From positions 2,976,001 to 3,040,000 of the forward strand of contig OY970278.1 in NCBI GenBank assembly GCA_963715815.1: 64,000 bases of DNA, written 5' to 3'. Made by a program: the position numbers and the translations under genes. Source of the stretch: JAFAMS01 sp963715815. GTDB lineage: Bacteria; Vulcanimicrobiota; Vulcanimicrobiia; Vulcanimicrobiales; Vulcanimicrobiaceae. The notes below the pieces were generated by a model. The model was not told where the DNA came from and searched no databases. It worked only from the letters and a program-made list of their open reading frames with translations. Shown in pieces: positions 1-9,065 of the stretch (position 1 is the first letter of the stretch; each line of letters begins with the position of its first letter).

Positions 1-1353
1 GGAGGAAAACGACGAACACTTGAATGTTTTGCTTCGATATGGCGAGACATGGGGTTTTCGGAGCCGATCTTGGTTTTTTCGGACGGCGACTGGCTGGGTC
101 AACCTCTTCCAATAGGTTGCACGTTCGCGCCTTGGGAACGTGCTTGCGAGCTGGCTAATGTCTTTGTCTTTGATTGGGGCCGTCCCGAAGGTAACGATCC
201 GCAGTGGGTCTTCGATAAAGATCCGATCATACAGAAGGTTACGCGAGGTTTTCGGCGAGCTGCACGCTTCGAACGCGCAACCCGTAACAAAGACGATAAG
301 CCCGCCCGACGCTTCATCGGCGTCAACACGATCAATAACGCGGTCGAAGCAATTTTCAACAACCACATAAGTGCAGCATTGACACCCCTGGCCACCCACA
401 TTCGGCAAGGATTCCTCGCTAAAGCAGATGATGAGGAAGGCGATCTTCTTCCGGGGTTCCACGCCGGTGGCGCCGGTCAAAAACTCGCCAAGGGCATTGT
501 ATCGTTGCCAGGTGTCTCGGGATACGTTTTTTTCGGCCCATTTCTAGACCTGGATCCAGCAGCCTATAGTCTTCGCTTAGAGTTCACCGACGTTAACGCC
601 AAAGCTAGGAACGCAATACTCGTCTTAGAGGTGGTATCTGACGGCCGGATCCTCGCGTATCGCGAGGTTGGGCCGGACGAGCTGAGCGGCGGGACAGCGA
701 TCATCGAGTTTTCGATGCCGCGTCGAATTAACGACGAACCTGAATGGCCACGAGTCGAGTTTCGGCTTAGAACCTCAGGGGCGATGCAGTTCACAGTGAG
801 CAAAGCGACGCTCAAAGAGGTTGGGCCCGCATCCGCTCTCGGAAACGTAAATCAGATAGACTACGACAACCTTGATCTTGACCTGCTACGATTGCTCTTC
901 ACCGGTAAGACAAGCGAGTGGGCACAACCAACGAAATCCGAGGTCGCAGCGATCCGCAGTCCTCTAGGACGAAGAGGTTTTGTTGCATTCGGACCTTACA
1001 TCCGGCTTGAGCCGGGGAATTACGGAGTAACGTTCGAGTTTAGCATCGGCCGAGCACTTCCGAATGCGTCCGTCACAGTCGATATCGTCACAGATTTCGG
1101 AACACGGGTGGTTGCCACGGACACCTTTGACCCGAGTAATTCCAAGGCTGTGCAGCGGATGCTCGACCTGGGGCGAGAGCGGGCTCAGAGATATCTCGCA
1201 TTTACGGTTGCGCGAGGCGGTGCGCCAGATTCGCTCTTCGAGTTTCGCGTTCTCGCATCAAGAAGAGTGGATCTGTTTCTTACTGCGGTTCGGCTTCAAA
1301 AGCTACCGACAGCGGTTCAAGCCGTTGAGGTTATGGCAGCGGCGTCTCCGTAA
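1..1353 (+). CDS. C-terminal part of a glycan-cluster protein with two beta-sandwich repeats (5' end outside window)
   Basis: The frame is open to base 1 with no stop; the first in-window Met is at base 49, so the true start is probably upstream. I do not recognise the family of the N-terminal portion. From the Met at 49, two related beta-rich repeats can be seen: one near residues 158-260 beginning GYVFFGPFLDLDPAAYSL, and one near residues 310-420 beginning GFVAFGPYIRLEPGNYGV. Such FGPYxxLxPGxY modules look like carbohydrate-binding or accessory domains appended to glycosyltransferases and methyltransferases in polysaccharide loci; that role is inference. There is no membrane segment in the visible part. 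Its 3' end overlaps the convergent dehydrogenase gene by 37 bases. A glycosyltransferase with C-terminal accessory domains is possible but unproven. Confidence 0.6.
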   Translation, partial: GGKRRTLECFASIWRDMGFSEPILVFSDGDWLGQPLPIGCTFAPWERACELANVFVFDWGRPEGNDPQWVFDKDPIIQKVTRGFRRAARFERATRNKDDKPARRFIGVNTINNAVEAIFNNHISAALTPLATHIRQGFLAKADDEEGDLLPGFHAGGAGQKLAKGIVSLPGVSGYVFFGPFLDLDPAAYSLRLEFTDVNAKARNAILVLEVVSDGRILAYREVGPDELSGGTAIIEFSMPRRINDEPEWPRVEFRLRTSGAMQFTVSKATLKEVGPASALGNVNQIDYDNLDLDLLRLLFTGKTSEWAQPTKSEVAAIRSPLGRRGFVAFGPYIRLEPGNYGVTFEFSIGRALPNASVTVDIVTDFGTRVVATDTFDPSNSKAVQRMLDLGRERAQRYLAFTVARGGAPDSLFEFRVLASRRVDLFLTAVRLQKLPTAVQAVEVMAAASP

Positions 1354-2642
1354 CCGAGCCACACGATCTCAACGGACGTGTTGCCTCTACGGGGCACGAT
1401 TCGCCAACAATCTATAACAATCGCCTTCTGAGTTAGCACGACGTCGGTGAGTTTCTTGTACTCCGACCATGGCGTCGTTATAACGGTGATATCGGCGTTG
1501 CCTACGGCCTCACCCGGCGTGTCGACATAGTGAAACCCATCTCCTAATACGCGACGAGCAGCTTCGAGAGCCATCGGATCGTGGATAATAACCGTGTAAC
1601 CCTTTTCGCGAAGCTTGCGGGCGAGCATTATGCCTTGGCTCTCTTCGACGACGGATGTGTCAGGTTTGTACGACATTCCAAGGACCGCGACGCGCGCACC
1701 GTGTGATGCGTGGTTCGAGATCGCGAGCAATAGGCGATCGACTTGATACGAGTTGATTGCGTCGGTTGCGCGCGCAATATCCGGACGTGCTCCAAGGGCG
1801 GTCGCAAGCGACGCGAACGCCACATTGTCTCTTGGGAAACACGGACCGCCGTAGCCAATCGCGCCGCGAAGATACTTTCGGCCGATTCGCGTGTCGGTCC
1901 CAACTGCTTCCGCGACGACGTCAACATCCGCTCCAGGAAGACGATCGCAAATGTCGGCGAGCATGTTCGCATACGAGATCTTTGTCGTTACGAACGTGTT
2001 GACAGAGATCTTTGTCAATTCTGCATTGACGAAGTTCATGCGTCGAGCCGGCGGATCGTTATCGCAAACCGTTTTGTAAACAGACTCGACCAAGTCGCCG
2101 GCGCGCGGGTCGCTTTCACCAATCAACAAGAAGTCGGGCTTCAGCATGTTGTCGATCACGGTCCCGAGCGCGATGAATTCAGGATTATAACAAAGCCCGA
2201 TCTCGGAGCCGACACGACGTCCTGAAACTCGTTCGAGTGTTTCGCGAATGACGCCACCGGTTGCACCAGGCATAACCGTCGATGTGATTGCGACGACGTG
2301 ATAACTGCTTTTACCCTGAAGCGCAACGCCGAGCTTCTCGATGACTGCCAAGACATATTCGTTAGAGAACGCTCCGTCTGAACCACTTGGCGTCGGCACG
2401 ATGATGAACGAAACGTCACTCTCTTCAACGAGTTGTCGATAGTCCGACGTCACGCGCAAGCGCGTTTTGCCGGCATCGAGCATCTCTTGCAAACGCGGCT
2501 CCTCGATCGGCGCGCGCCCCGCTTCGAGCGCCGACAGAAACGTAATATTTGCGTCAAGGCCGACGACGCTGTGACCCTTTGCTGCGAAAACGGCCGCCAT
2601 CGGCGCCCCAAGCTTACCCAAGCCGATTACGGAAACGTTCAT
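1317..2642 (-). CDS. ugd: UDP-glucose/GDP-mannose dehydrogenase family protein (nucleotide-sugar 6-dehydrogenase)
   Basis: A 441-residue cytoplasmic NAD-dependent dehydrogenase that oxidises C6 of a nucleotide sugar in two steps to the uronic acid. The N-terminal Rossmann motif GLGKLGAPMA lies at residues 7-16, the NPEF motif at 153-156, and the catalytic cysteine is Cys268 in GYGGPCFPRD. All three family domains (NAD-binding, central, UDP-binding) are present at normal length. The TKISYANMLADIC and TRIG segments resemble UDP-glucose dehydrogenases, but the GDP-mannose or UDP-ManNAc branch cannot be excluded by eye. The ATG at 2642 is divergent from the neighbouring epimerase (start 2697), so the two probably share a control region. 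It would supply a uronic acid such as UDP-glucuronate to the glycan cluster. Confidence 0.9.
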   Translation of the reverse strand: MNVSVIGLGKLGAPMAAVFAAKGHSVVGLDANITFLSALEAGRAPIEEPRLQEMLDAGKTRLRVTSDYRQLVEESDVSFIIVPTPSGSDGAFSNEYVLAVIEKLGVALQGKSSYHVVAITSTVMPGATGGVIRETLERVSGRRVGSEIGLCYNPEFIALGTVIDNMLKPDFLLIGESDPRAGDLVESVYKTVCDNDPPARRMNFVNAELTKISVNTFVTTKISYANMLADICDRLPGADVDVVAEAVGTDTRIGRKYLRGAIGYGGPCFPRDNVAFASLATALGARPDIARATDAINSYQVDRLLLAISNHASHGARVAVLGMSYKPDTSVVEESQGIMLARKLREKGYTVIIHDPMALEAARRVLGDGFHYVDTPGEAVGNADITVITTPWSEYKKLTDVVLTQKAIVIDCWRIVPRRGNTSVEIVWLGYGDAAAITSTA

Positions 2643-2696
2643 GTGCGCGCTTGTTTCGAAGGAGAGGAACCTCGAACCTCGGAACTGCGCTTGGCT

Positions 2697-3709
2697 ATGT
2701 CAAGACGTGGGCCGATTCTTATTGCCGGCGGCGGCGGATTCATCGGGGGGTGGATGGCACGCGAAGCGCTGGCCCGCGGCCACTCGCACGTGCGCAGCGC
2801 CGACATCAAGCCCTTCGAAGAGTGGTATCAGGTTCATTCGGATGTCGATAATCTAATCTTGGATCTTCGGAATCCCGACGATTGCCGCAGAGCCGTTCGC
2901 GGCGCAGAATACGTCATCAATTTAGCAGCCGACATGGGCGGGATGGGCTATATCGAGAATCATCGCGCCAATTGCATGGTCTCGGTGCTCATAAATACGA
3001 ATCTGTTGTGCGCTGCTCGCGATCTCGGAGTGAAGCGCTACTTCTTCTCATCGTCAGCATGTGTGTACAACGTCGATAAGCAGCGCGAGGCCGATGTAAC
3101 ACCGCTGAAGGAAGCTGACGCGTACCCCGCCATGCCCGAAGACGGCTACGGTTGGGAAAAGTTGTTTTCAGAACGCATGTGCCGTCACTTCCTTGAAGAT
3201 TTTGGCGTCCAAACTCGTGTAGCTCGGTATCCATAACGTATATGGACCAAATGGGACATGGGATGGTGGCCGTGAAAAAGCGCCGGCGGCGATTTGCCGA
3301 AAAGTTGCGCTCGCGAAGATTTCAGGGAATCACGACATCGAGATTTGGGGCGACGGCGAGCAGACTCGCACATTCATGTACATCGATGATTGCGTTCGCG
3401 GCTCGTATATGTTAACTGATGGCGATTTCGCTGAACCTCTCAATGTGGGTTCGAGCGAACTCGTTTCAATCAATCAAATGGTTGACATCGTCGAGACGTA
3501 TCGCCGGCATCAAGCTGAAGCGGTCGTACAAGCTCAACGCCCCGAAGGGCGTTCGCGGTCGTAGCTCCGACAACACGCTCATCAATAGGCAGGTTCAAAT
3601 GTCGGGAGCCCAAGATCTCTCACTGGAAGTGGGGCTCGAAAAAACCTATCGTTGGATCTTCGACCAGATAGTCACGGCCGAGCGACTACAGCAGGTCGCG
3701 AGCCGATAG
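2697..3709 (+). pseudogene. GDP-mannose 3,5-epimerase homologue, interrupted by two single-base frameshifts
   Basis: The reconstructed product is an extended SDR epimerase of about 335 residues. It has AGGGGFIGG at the N-terminus and the catalytic YGWEK motif. It then continues as HNVYGPNGTWDGGREKAPAA, WGDGEQTRTFMYIDDC and KGVRGRSSDN. This pattern closely matches plant and bacterial GDP-mannose 3,5-epimerase, which makes GDP-L-galactose or GDP-L-gulose. The frame breaks at about 3231 (one extra C before the HNVYGP codons) and again at about 3495 (one extra base between ET and IAGIK), after which it stays open to the stop at 3709. Both breaks look like +1 insertions in otherwise conserved sequence, so the cell may well have an intact gene. 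It is divergent from the sugar dehydrogenase and precedes a methyltransferase. Confidence 0.8.
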
Positions 3710-3755
3710 CCACACAGGACGGGACGCGTACGACGAGTTCGCCGCAGAAGCCCCC

Positions 3756-5079
3756 GTGCTCCCCGGGACCTCCTTCCTCGGCTCGGTCATCATGAACGCA
3801 TATGCGAGAGAAATATTAGGGAAAAAGACTTACGGGCGAGTGCTCAATATCGGTGCCGGCAATCAATCCGTTACGTATCGGTTCGATCACCGGCTGACGA
3901 ACACCGAGTATCACACGCTCGACGTAACGTCCGAAAACAGCCGACGTACGTGGGTGATGCGCGCAACATGCCGATGGTTCCATCGGAGTCATATGATTGG
4001 GTGCTGGCGATTGCGGTACTCGAGCACGTGAACGACATGCATGCCGTCGTACGCGAAATAACGCGCGTACTAAAACCCGGTGGGAAAGCCTATATATCGG
4101 TTCCATTTCATAACGAGTTGCATTTTACGCGTGGATACGGTGACTACTGGCGCGTGTCGCCATTCGGATTTCACGAGCTCCTTGACGATTCTTTTTCATT
4201 CGAAGAGGTCGAATATTGGGGCGACTGCGTTATCGATCCGTTCGCTGTCGCGGTTCTGGCAAGGAAATCGAAGGAACTATGCAAGACCACGTCGCGTCTT
4301 TATCAAGTGGAAGGCGGTCTTGATACCGTCCACCGATTGATCGACGGCGAAGCAATACTTCGATTGTCGATCCCGATTTGGCGCCTAAAGGAAGACGGCA
4401 TCGACTATTGCCTTCGCGTGCAAGATTATCGAGCCACTGTCTTCGCGCAAACGGGCAATTCCCTGACCTTCCGCGATGCCGACAAACAATTGTTCCGAAA
4501 GCACGCTGAGCTTGAAGGGACACTTGTAATCAGCAATGAGGAATCTCGATTGATTCTACGGGCGGGCGGTTCCGCAATCGTACTTGCGGAGGAGACAATC
4601 GTCGGCTCCAACGCTGTGGCACTAAACAGCGCTATTATCCACAACGCATCGACGGTCGAAGGTAAGGACGTCCTCACAATCTCCACGCCCTCCGCGCAAT
4701 GGGCCTATGCAGTCGAGTTTCCAATTCCGAACGCGATCAACAACGAATCTAGCCTGCGCGTGCAGGTCATGGCGCAGGTTCTCAGCGGCATAATCGGGAT
4801 GGATTCCTATCAGAAGACGGTGCCCTTATTCGGAGGATATCCGTCTCCGCGTCGGCTCAAGCCGAAGATCCGTGCTCGGTACGGATTTCGGAAAGAGGTG
4901 CCGATCGATTTTGATTCGCAACGGTTCGCCCGACCACTCGGAGCCGCATTGTCGAGTTGCGAGACATCGTCATTTCGGCGATTGAAACGGAACCGGAAGT
5001 AATCCCTGATTTCAACGTTAATGGAAGCGAGCTCCGCGATTTCTACGACAACACTCCCGGAGGACCGTCACGAAGTTGA
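3756..5079 (+). pseudogene. SAM-dependent methyltransferase with C-terminal beta-sandwich domain, two frameshifts
   Basis: The N-terminal half is a class I methyltransferase: VLNIGAGNQ is the SAM-binding motif I, followed by GDARNMPMVPSESYDWVLA, LEHV and RVLKPGGKAYISVPF. Motif I and the rest are in different frames. Adding one A to the A-run at 3934-3937 restores SEKQPTYVGDARNM, so a one-base loss is likely there. After residue about 240 comes a beta-rich region with TPSAQWAYAVEF, a segment shared with the large membrane protein ending at 11150. A second shift near 4945 moves the natural C-terminus into a frame reading VELRDIVISAIETEPEVIPD and ending at 5079. The start is uncertain: GTG at 3756 is the first clear candidate, but GRDAYDEFAAEAP just upstream in frame looks like authentic methyltransferase sequence. 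Confidence 0.72.
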
Positions 5080-6427
5080 GCGACGGATCGACTCCTCTCA
5101 CTGACGCGCGAGTTGTCGCAGCTCTCGCACCCGCCAAATTTTTTGGAGGACACGACCTAGAGCGCGGCCATGCGTGCGGTTGACGCGCTTCGTTCGCTAG
5201 GTGCGCAGGTTGAAACGGTTGGCGGCGATGAGTGGAACACCGAAAATCGCGAACGACTCGTTGCTCGTATAAGAGACTTCGAGCCACACTTTGCCATCGG
5301 CTTACCCAATGCAGGCTATGGTCTTTTCTTTCAGGACTCGGAGCGACGAGCCAACCTGTTTACCGATCTTCTTTCCATACCACTGATCTTAGCGTCGGGA
5401 CCACATCCTTACGCAGCGCCGGGCGACCTTCTCGAGCCCGCTGTTGACGAATTCGAAGCAAAGCCGACAGCACTTGGTCATTTAAAATACGCGCTCAACA
5501 ATCCGCTCCTGAGACATTATTCACCGGACAGCGGTCACATTGAAATCCTCGAGGCCCTGGATGTCGTTGGCCGAGGCAATATCGTACGCTACAGACCGGC
5601 AGCCTTTCCGCACTTCATTGATTATGGTCGCAAGAACGCTGCGGCTCCCGCAATTTGGGACAGGGTGGCATTCGCCGGAAGTGTATGCGAATCTAGATCC
5701 CGAGATTCTGCGAGACCCACTTATCCGCGCCCTCGACGACGCATTACTTAACGCAAAAAGACAATACTGGGACATACCGGGATGGCACATTCTCCAGTAT
5801 TTACTGGGACAGATTCCAATTGCTGTGCGCCGTCGACGAGGACTGACGCCGGAACATCGATTCTTCTGGCATGCGGCATCGGAATTATTGTCTGTTCGCG
5901 TTGTAACGGCATTCCGGCTCGCAGTACTCGATTCGATAGATCTTCCGGTCGACTTTTATGGAAACTTTGCCGTGACTCGCACGGATGCATACCTCGATGC
6001 GCGGCGCAACGTGCACTACGCCGGAAGCGTCGATTTCTTTACGGAGCTGCCGCAGACATTTGCTCGCTACGCTATATGGGTTGACGCAACGAACGCGCCG
6101 TTTGTACGAGGTTGTGGGTCAAAGCTCTTCGACTGCTTTGCTTCCGGAAGCCTCATGTTAGTCGATTTTCGACACGATCTGCATGAGGAACTCGGTGACA
6201 TTGCACTGAAATTTATGTATCACGGTGCCAGTGATCTGCGGAATAGAATAACACATTTCTTGTCACACCCAGACGAACGCGAGCACCTTATCAAGGACAT
6301 GCAGGCGCTGATTCGGCGGCGTTTTTCCTTTGCCGATTTTCTGAAGCGCGCGTGTCGAGTAGAACTCGACGCCTTGGAACATGTCCAGCGCAATACATAT
6401 TACCGACGAGCAATGTACCGGCTATGA
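5076..6427 (+). pseudogene. CgeB-like glycosyltransferase, two frameshifts
   Basis: The assembled product (about 450 residues) resembles the CgeB/DUF3880 group with a C-terminal Glyco_trans_1_2 domain. It begins RVVAALAPAKFFGGHDLERGHA and has the nucleotide-sugar-binding end KLFDCFASGSLMLVDFRHDLHEELG. These proteins are soluble GT-B transferases that decorate surface or spore-coat glycans. The frame changes near 5165 and near 5677; restoring one G in the GCCGGAAG stretch joins FAG to EVYANLDPEILRDP. A TTG at 5076 overlapping the upstream TGA is a plausible start, giving coupled translation with the methyltransferase gene. The stop at 6427 overlaps the ATG of the sulfotransferase gene by four bases. 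Acceptor and donor cannot be told from sequence. Confidence 0.68.
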
Positions 6428-7191
6428 AATGGCTTGAGCGCCTTATGGGCGCCACAACGGCTCGGACAATCAGCAAAGCGCTGGGGAATTCTTGTCTGGT
6501 TCAGGTGCATGTCCCGCGAACCGGCGGCACTGCATTGCGCGATGCGCTTTTCATGCCACTCGTGCAACGACTCGGCCACGATCAGGTTTTTCTGATCGAC
6601 CTGGGGTCCAATGTGTGTCGGACTGGTTCGTTGGAGGATTTCAGAGCACTGAGCAAATCGGAAAGAGAGCGCTTGCGCTTTATAGCGGGACATGCCCCTC
6701 TCGAGATTCTCGACGACGTGCTATCCCCGTTCAGCTTCACGATGCTAAGGGAGCCAATCGATCGAGCTCTTTCGGCGTACTGGTATTGCTTTCATAACGA
6801 GCACCACCCGGCACATGCTCGGGCTCGCTCTCTTTCCGCGGTCGACTTTATTGTCGGCGGATGGGGAGAAGCGCGAAATGGGCAGGCACGGTATCTCTCG
6901 GGGCAATCCTTTCAGGATGGATCACAAAGTGGCGAGGATGTCTTAGAAGGCGCTAAGCGGGCTCTTGAACGCATCTCTTACGTCGGTTTCTTCAACCAAT
7001 TTGAAACCGTCGTCAGCGACGTTTGCGCTTTCGCTAACATAGCGGCACCCTCCGAGATACCTCGCACGAATTACGCTAAGCGCGAAAATATTTCGCGCGA
7101 AGATCTATCCGCGATCGCGGCCAGCAATCGAACAGACGTTGCGCTTTATGAGTGGGCTCTGAAGCGGTGGGGAACTCCAGAGGGCACGTAA
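6424..7191 (+). CDS. Sulfotransferase family protein (PAPS-dependent)
   Basis: A 255-residue protein with the hallmarks of the Sulfotransfer_2-type family. VPRTGGT at residues 30-36 matches the 5'-phosphosulfate-binding loop, and LREPIDRALSAYW matches the 3'-phosphate-binding region. It would transfer sulfate from PAPS to a carbohydrate hydroxyl. The ATG at 6424 overlaps the preceding stop as ATGA, which fixes the start better than the longer in-frame extension beginning at 6352. It sits among glycan genes, so a surface polysaccharide is the likely acceptor; that is inference. No PAPS-synthesis genes occur in the window. No signal peptide or transmembrane segment is visible, so sulfation is predicted to be cytoplasmic, before export. 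Confidence 0.82.
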   Translation: MKWLERLMGATTARTISKALGNSCLVQVHVPRTGGTALRDALFMPLVQRLGHDQVFLIDLGSNVCRTGSLEDFRALSKSERERLRFIAGHAPLEILDDVLSPFSFTMLREPIDRALSAYWYCFHNEHHPAHARARSLSAVDFIVGGWGEARNGQARYLSGQSFQDGSQSGEDVLEGAKRALERISYVGFFNQFETVVSDVCAFANIAAPSEIPRTNYAKRENISREDLSAIAASNRTDVALYEWALKRWGTPEGT

Positions 7192-7250
7192 CGGCTTCAG
7201 GTTTGCCTGGGCGGGGAACTCGCATCCTCCTGTCACATTGGGAAAGCTTA

Positions 7251-9021
7251 ATGCGTTCTTTCAGAAGTGCATCTGATTTCATGATCGTCATGATCATGCT
7301 CGGCATATTTGCCGTCGTGTTCGTTTTATGGTTCCCATCAGTCGCGATTGCCGACAACCAAATCGATCTATGGTACAATTTTGGACTTTTTTTCAACTAT
7401 CCTGAGGCGATACGCTGGTTTTCGGACTCCCGCCAGGTCAGTCGCGTACCTGTGGTACTCCCTGGGTTACGTTCTTACCCATCTGTGGGGAATAATCGCT
7501 GCTTCTTACATTATGTTCTTCGGATACTACATCACAACGGCTGGGTTCTTTTACTGTGCAGTCCGCAGGTTTATCACGCGCAAGGTCGCTTTCTTTTCGG
7601 TCGTTTTCCTCGCGACCAGCACCTTCCTGATCGGCGCGTACTCCACGACATTAGCCAATGGACCAGCCGTCGTCTACGATGCGATGTGCTTGTATTTCAT
7701 CGCAGTAGCAATGACTTCAACAAACCGGACGAAAGCAAGACTCGCTCTATTAGCGTCCGGATTCTCAGCTGGCCTTGCCGTCCACTGTCACCTTGTGATT
7801 GTACCCTATCTCGCGGCCAATCTCGTCATCTATGGCACCTGGCAACTATTCCTCGCACCGGGCAAGACCCTAAAGCGCGTCACGGATTTTGCCCTTGGAT
7901 CTCTCCTCGTTCTGCTTGGGATCCTTGTAGTCACCGCAATCCTCGGAGCAATTATCGCACTTGTCTTTCACGGGAGCTTTTCTCAGATCCTGAATGATTT
8001 CGCCTATGTACCGGCCGCAGAGCGAAATCTTGCCCAATTTCACAATGCAGATTGGTACGAGAGTGGCGCCGAAGCGGGAATGCTTTTAACTGCCTGCCTA
8101 ATCGCAACACTCAACATCTTCGCAATGAGAGTCGGTGCCGGTCCTACCGATCGAGAACTCGCCAACCGAATATTGGCAATCTCCGTCGGGGTCCTTGCCC
8201 TCAGCGCTGCATTGCTCATCGACAATCAGCGCGGCGGTGTCTTTCTGCAGTACTCCTCTTATTTCACTTGCTTCGTACCGTATCTTGCGATGCTGATTTT
8301 TTCGCTTCTCGCTGTAACCCCCATATTCGAACGGCGACACATCGTCGCCCTCGCTGCTGCATTTTGTGTCGCATCGTTGCTTATTGCGATGATCCGAGAA
8401 AACGCGGCGCCTTGGCTTTACGATCCAAACGCGCAAGCCCGCGCCGCCATTATTTGTGGAGTCTGCACAGCAGGTCTTTTTTTGCTGGTTATCGCGCGTA
8501 AATTCGGAACCCGTCACACAACCTTCGCGCTTTTGACGATTTACATGTTCTCGGTTCTTGCCCTATCGTTAATTTCACGCCCTGAGGAGAAAGTCGGATC
8601 CTGGATTTGGATTCACAGTCGCGAAGTAGAAGCAACTCAACGGGGTGAATACGTCCGACTAGAGCGTGGATTGACGTTCCTCACGGCGCAAAATTTTGAG
8701 AAGTATCCGAAGTTTTGGGTGGATATGAGCAGAATACCCGAAACCGGCATTTACCCACGTGCTTTCATGACGTACAGATATCAACCGTATTTTCCGGGAA
8801 TCGACAACGTCTTTTGCTACGATGTAAGGCTGTGTCAATTTAACTTGGGCGACAATATCGTTGTGATTTCAGATTCTCGCGATCTCTCTGCCCGGGCGCA
8901 GAATGCTTTTACGGCGCGCGGTCTGCGCGTCAAAGAGTCTGCGAATACGCTGGTCTCGTACGAAGGCTTGAGTTACGAATTGCTCGTTGAGCACGTTATC
9001 GGTAAGGCCGACGCGCACTGA
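7251..9021 (+). CDS. GT-C-like multi-pass membrane protein (first of a tandem pair), one frameshift near 7469
   Basis: About 590 residues once repaired. The N-terminal part (MRSFRSASDFMIVMIMLG, then a membrane segment and LWYNFGLFFNYPEAIRWF) is in one frame and the rest, from YVLTHLWGIIAASYIMFFG, is in another. Removing one G from the GGG run at about 7467-7469 joins them and aligns the gene end to end with its downstream paralogue. At least ten hydrophobic helices are visible, followed by a soluble C-terminal part with LVSYEGLSYELLVEHV. The layout resembles GT-C (GT39/GT87-like) membrane glycosyltransferases that use polyprenyl-phosphate sugars, but no diagnostic catalytic motif is recognisable, so function is unproven. 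It probably belongs to the same transcript as the upstream sulfotransferase. Confidence 0.65.
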
Positions 9022-9065
9022 GAAGGTCGCTAGGTGTTCTTTTTTTCATCGCCATCACCGGTGTC

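Noticed and set aside
3230..3500. Programmed ribosomal frameshifting in the GDP-mannose epimerase-like gene
   Set aside because: There is no slippery heptamer or stimulatory structure visible, and similar breaks occur in several unrelated neighbours, so indels are more likely.
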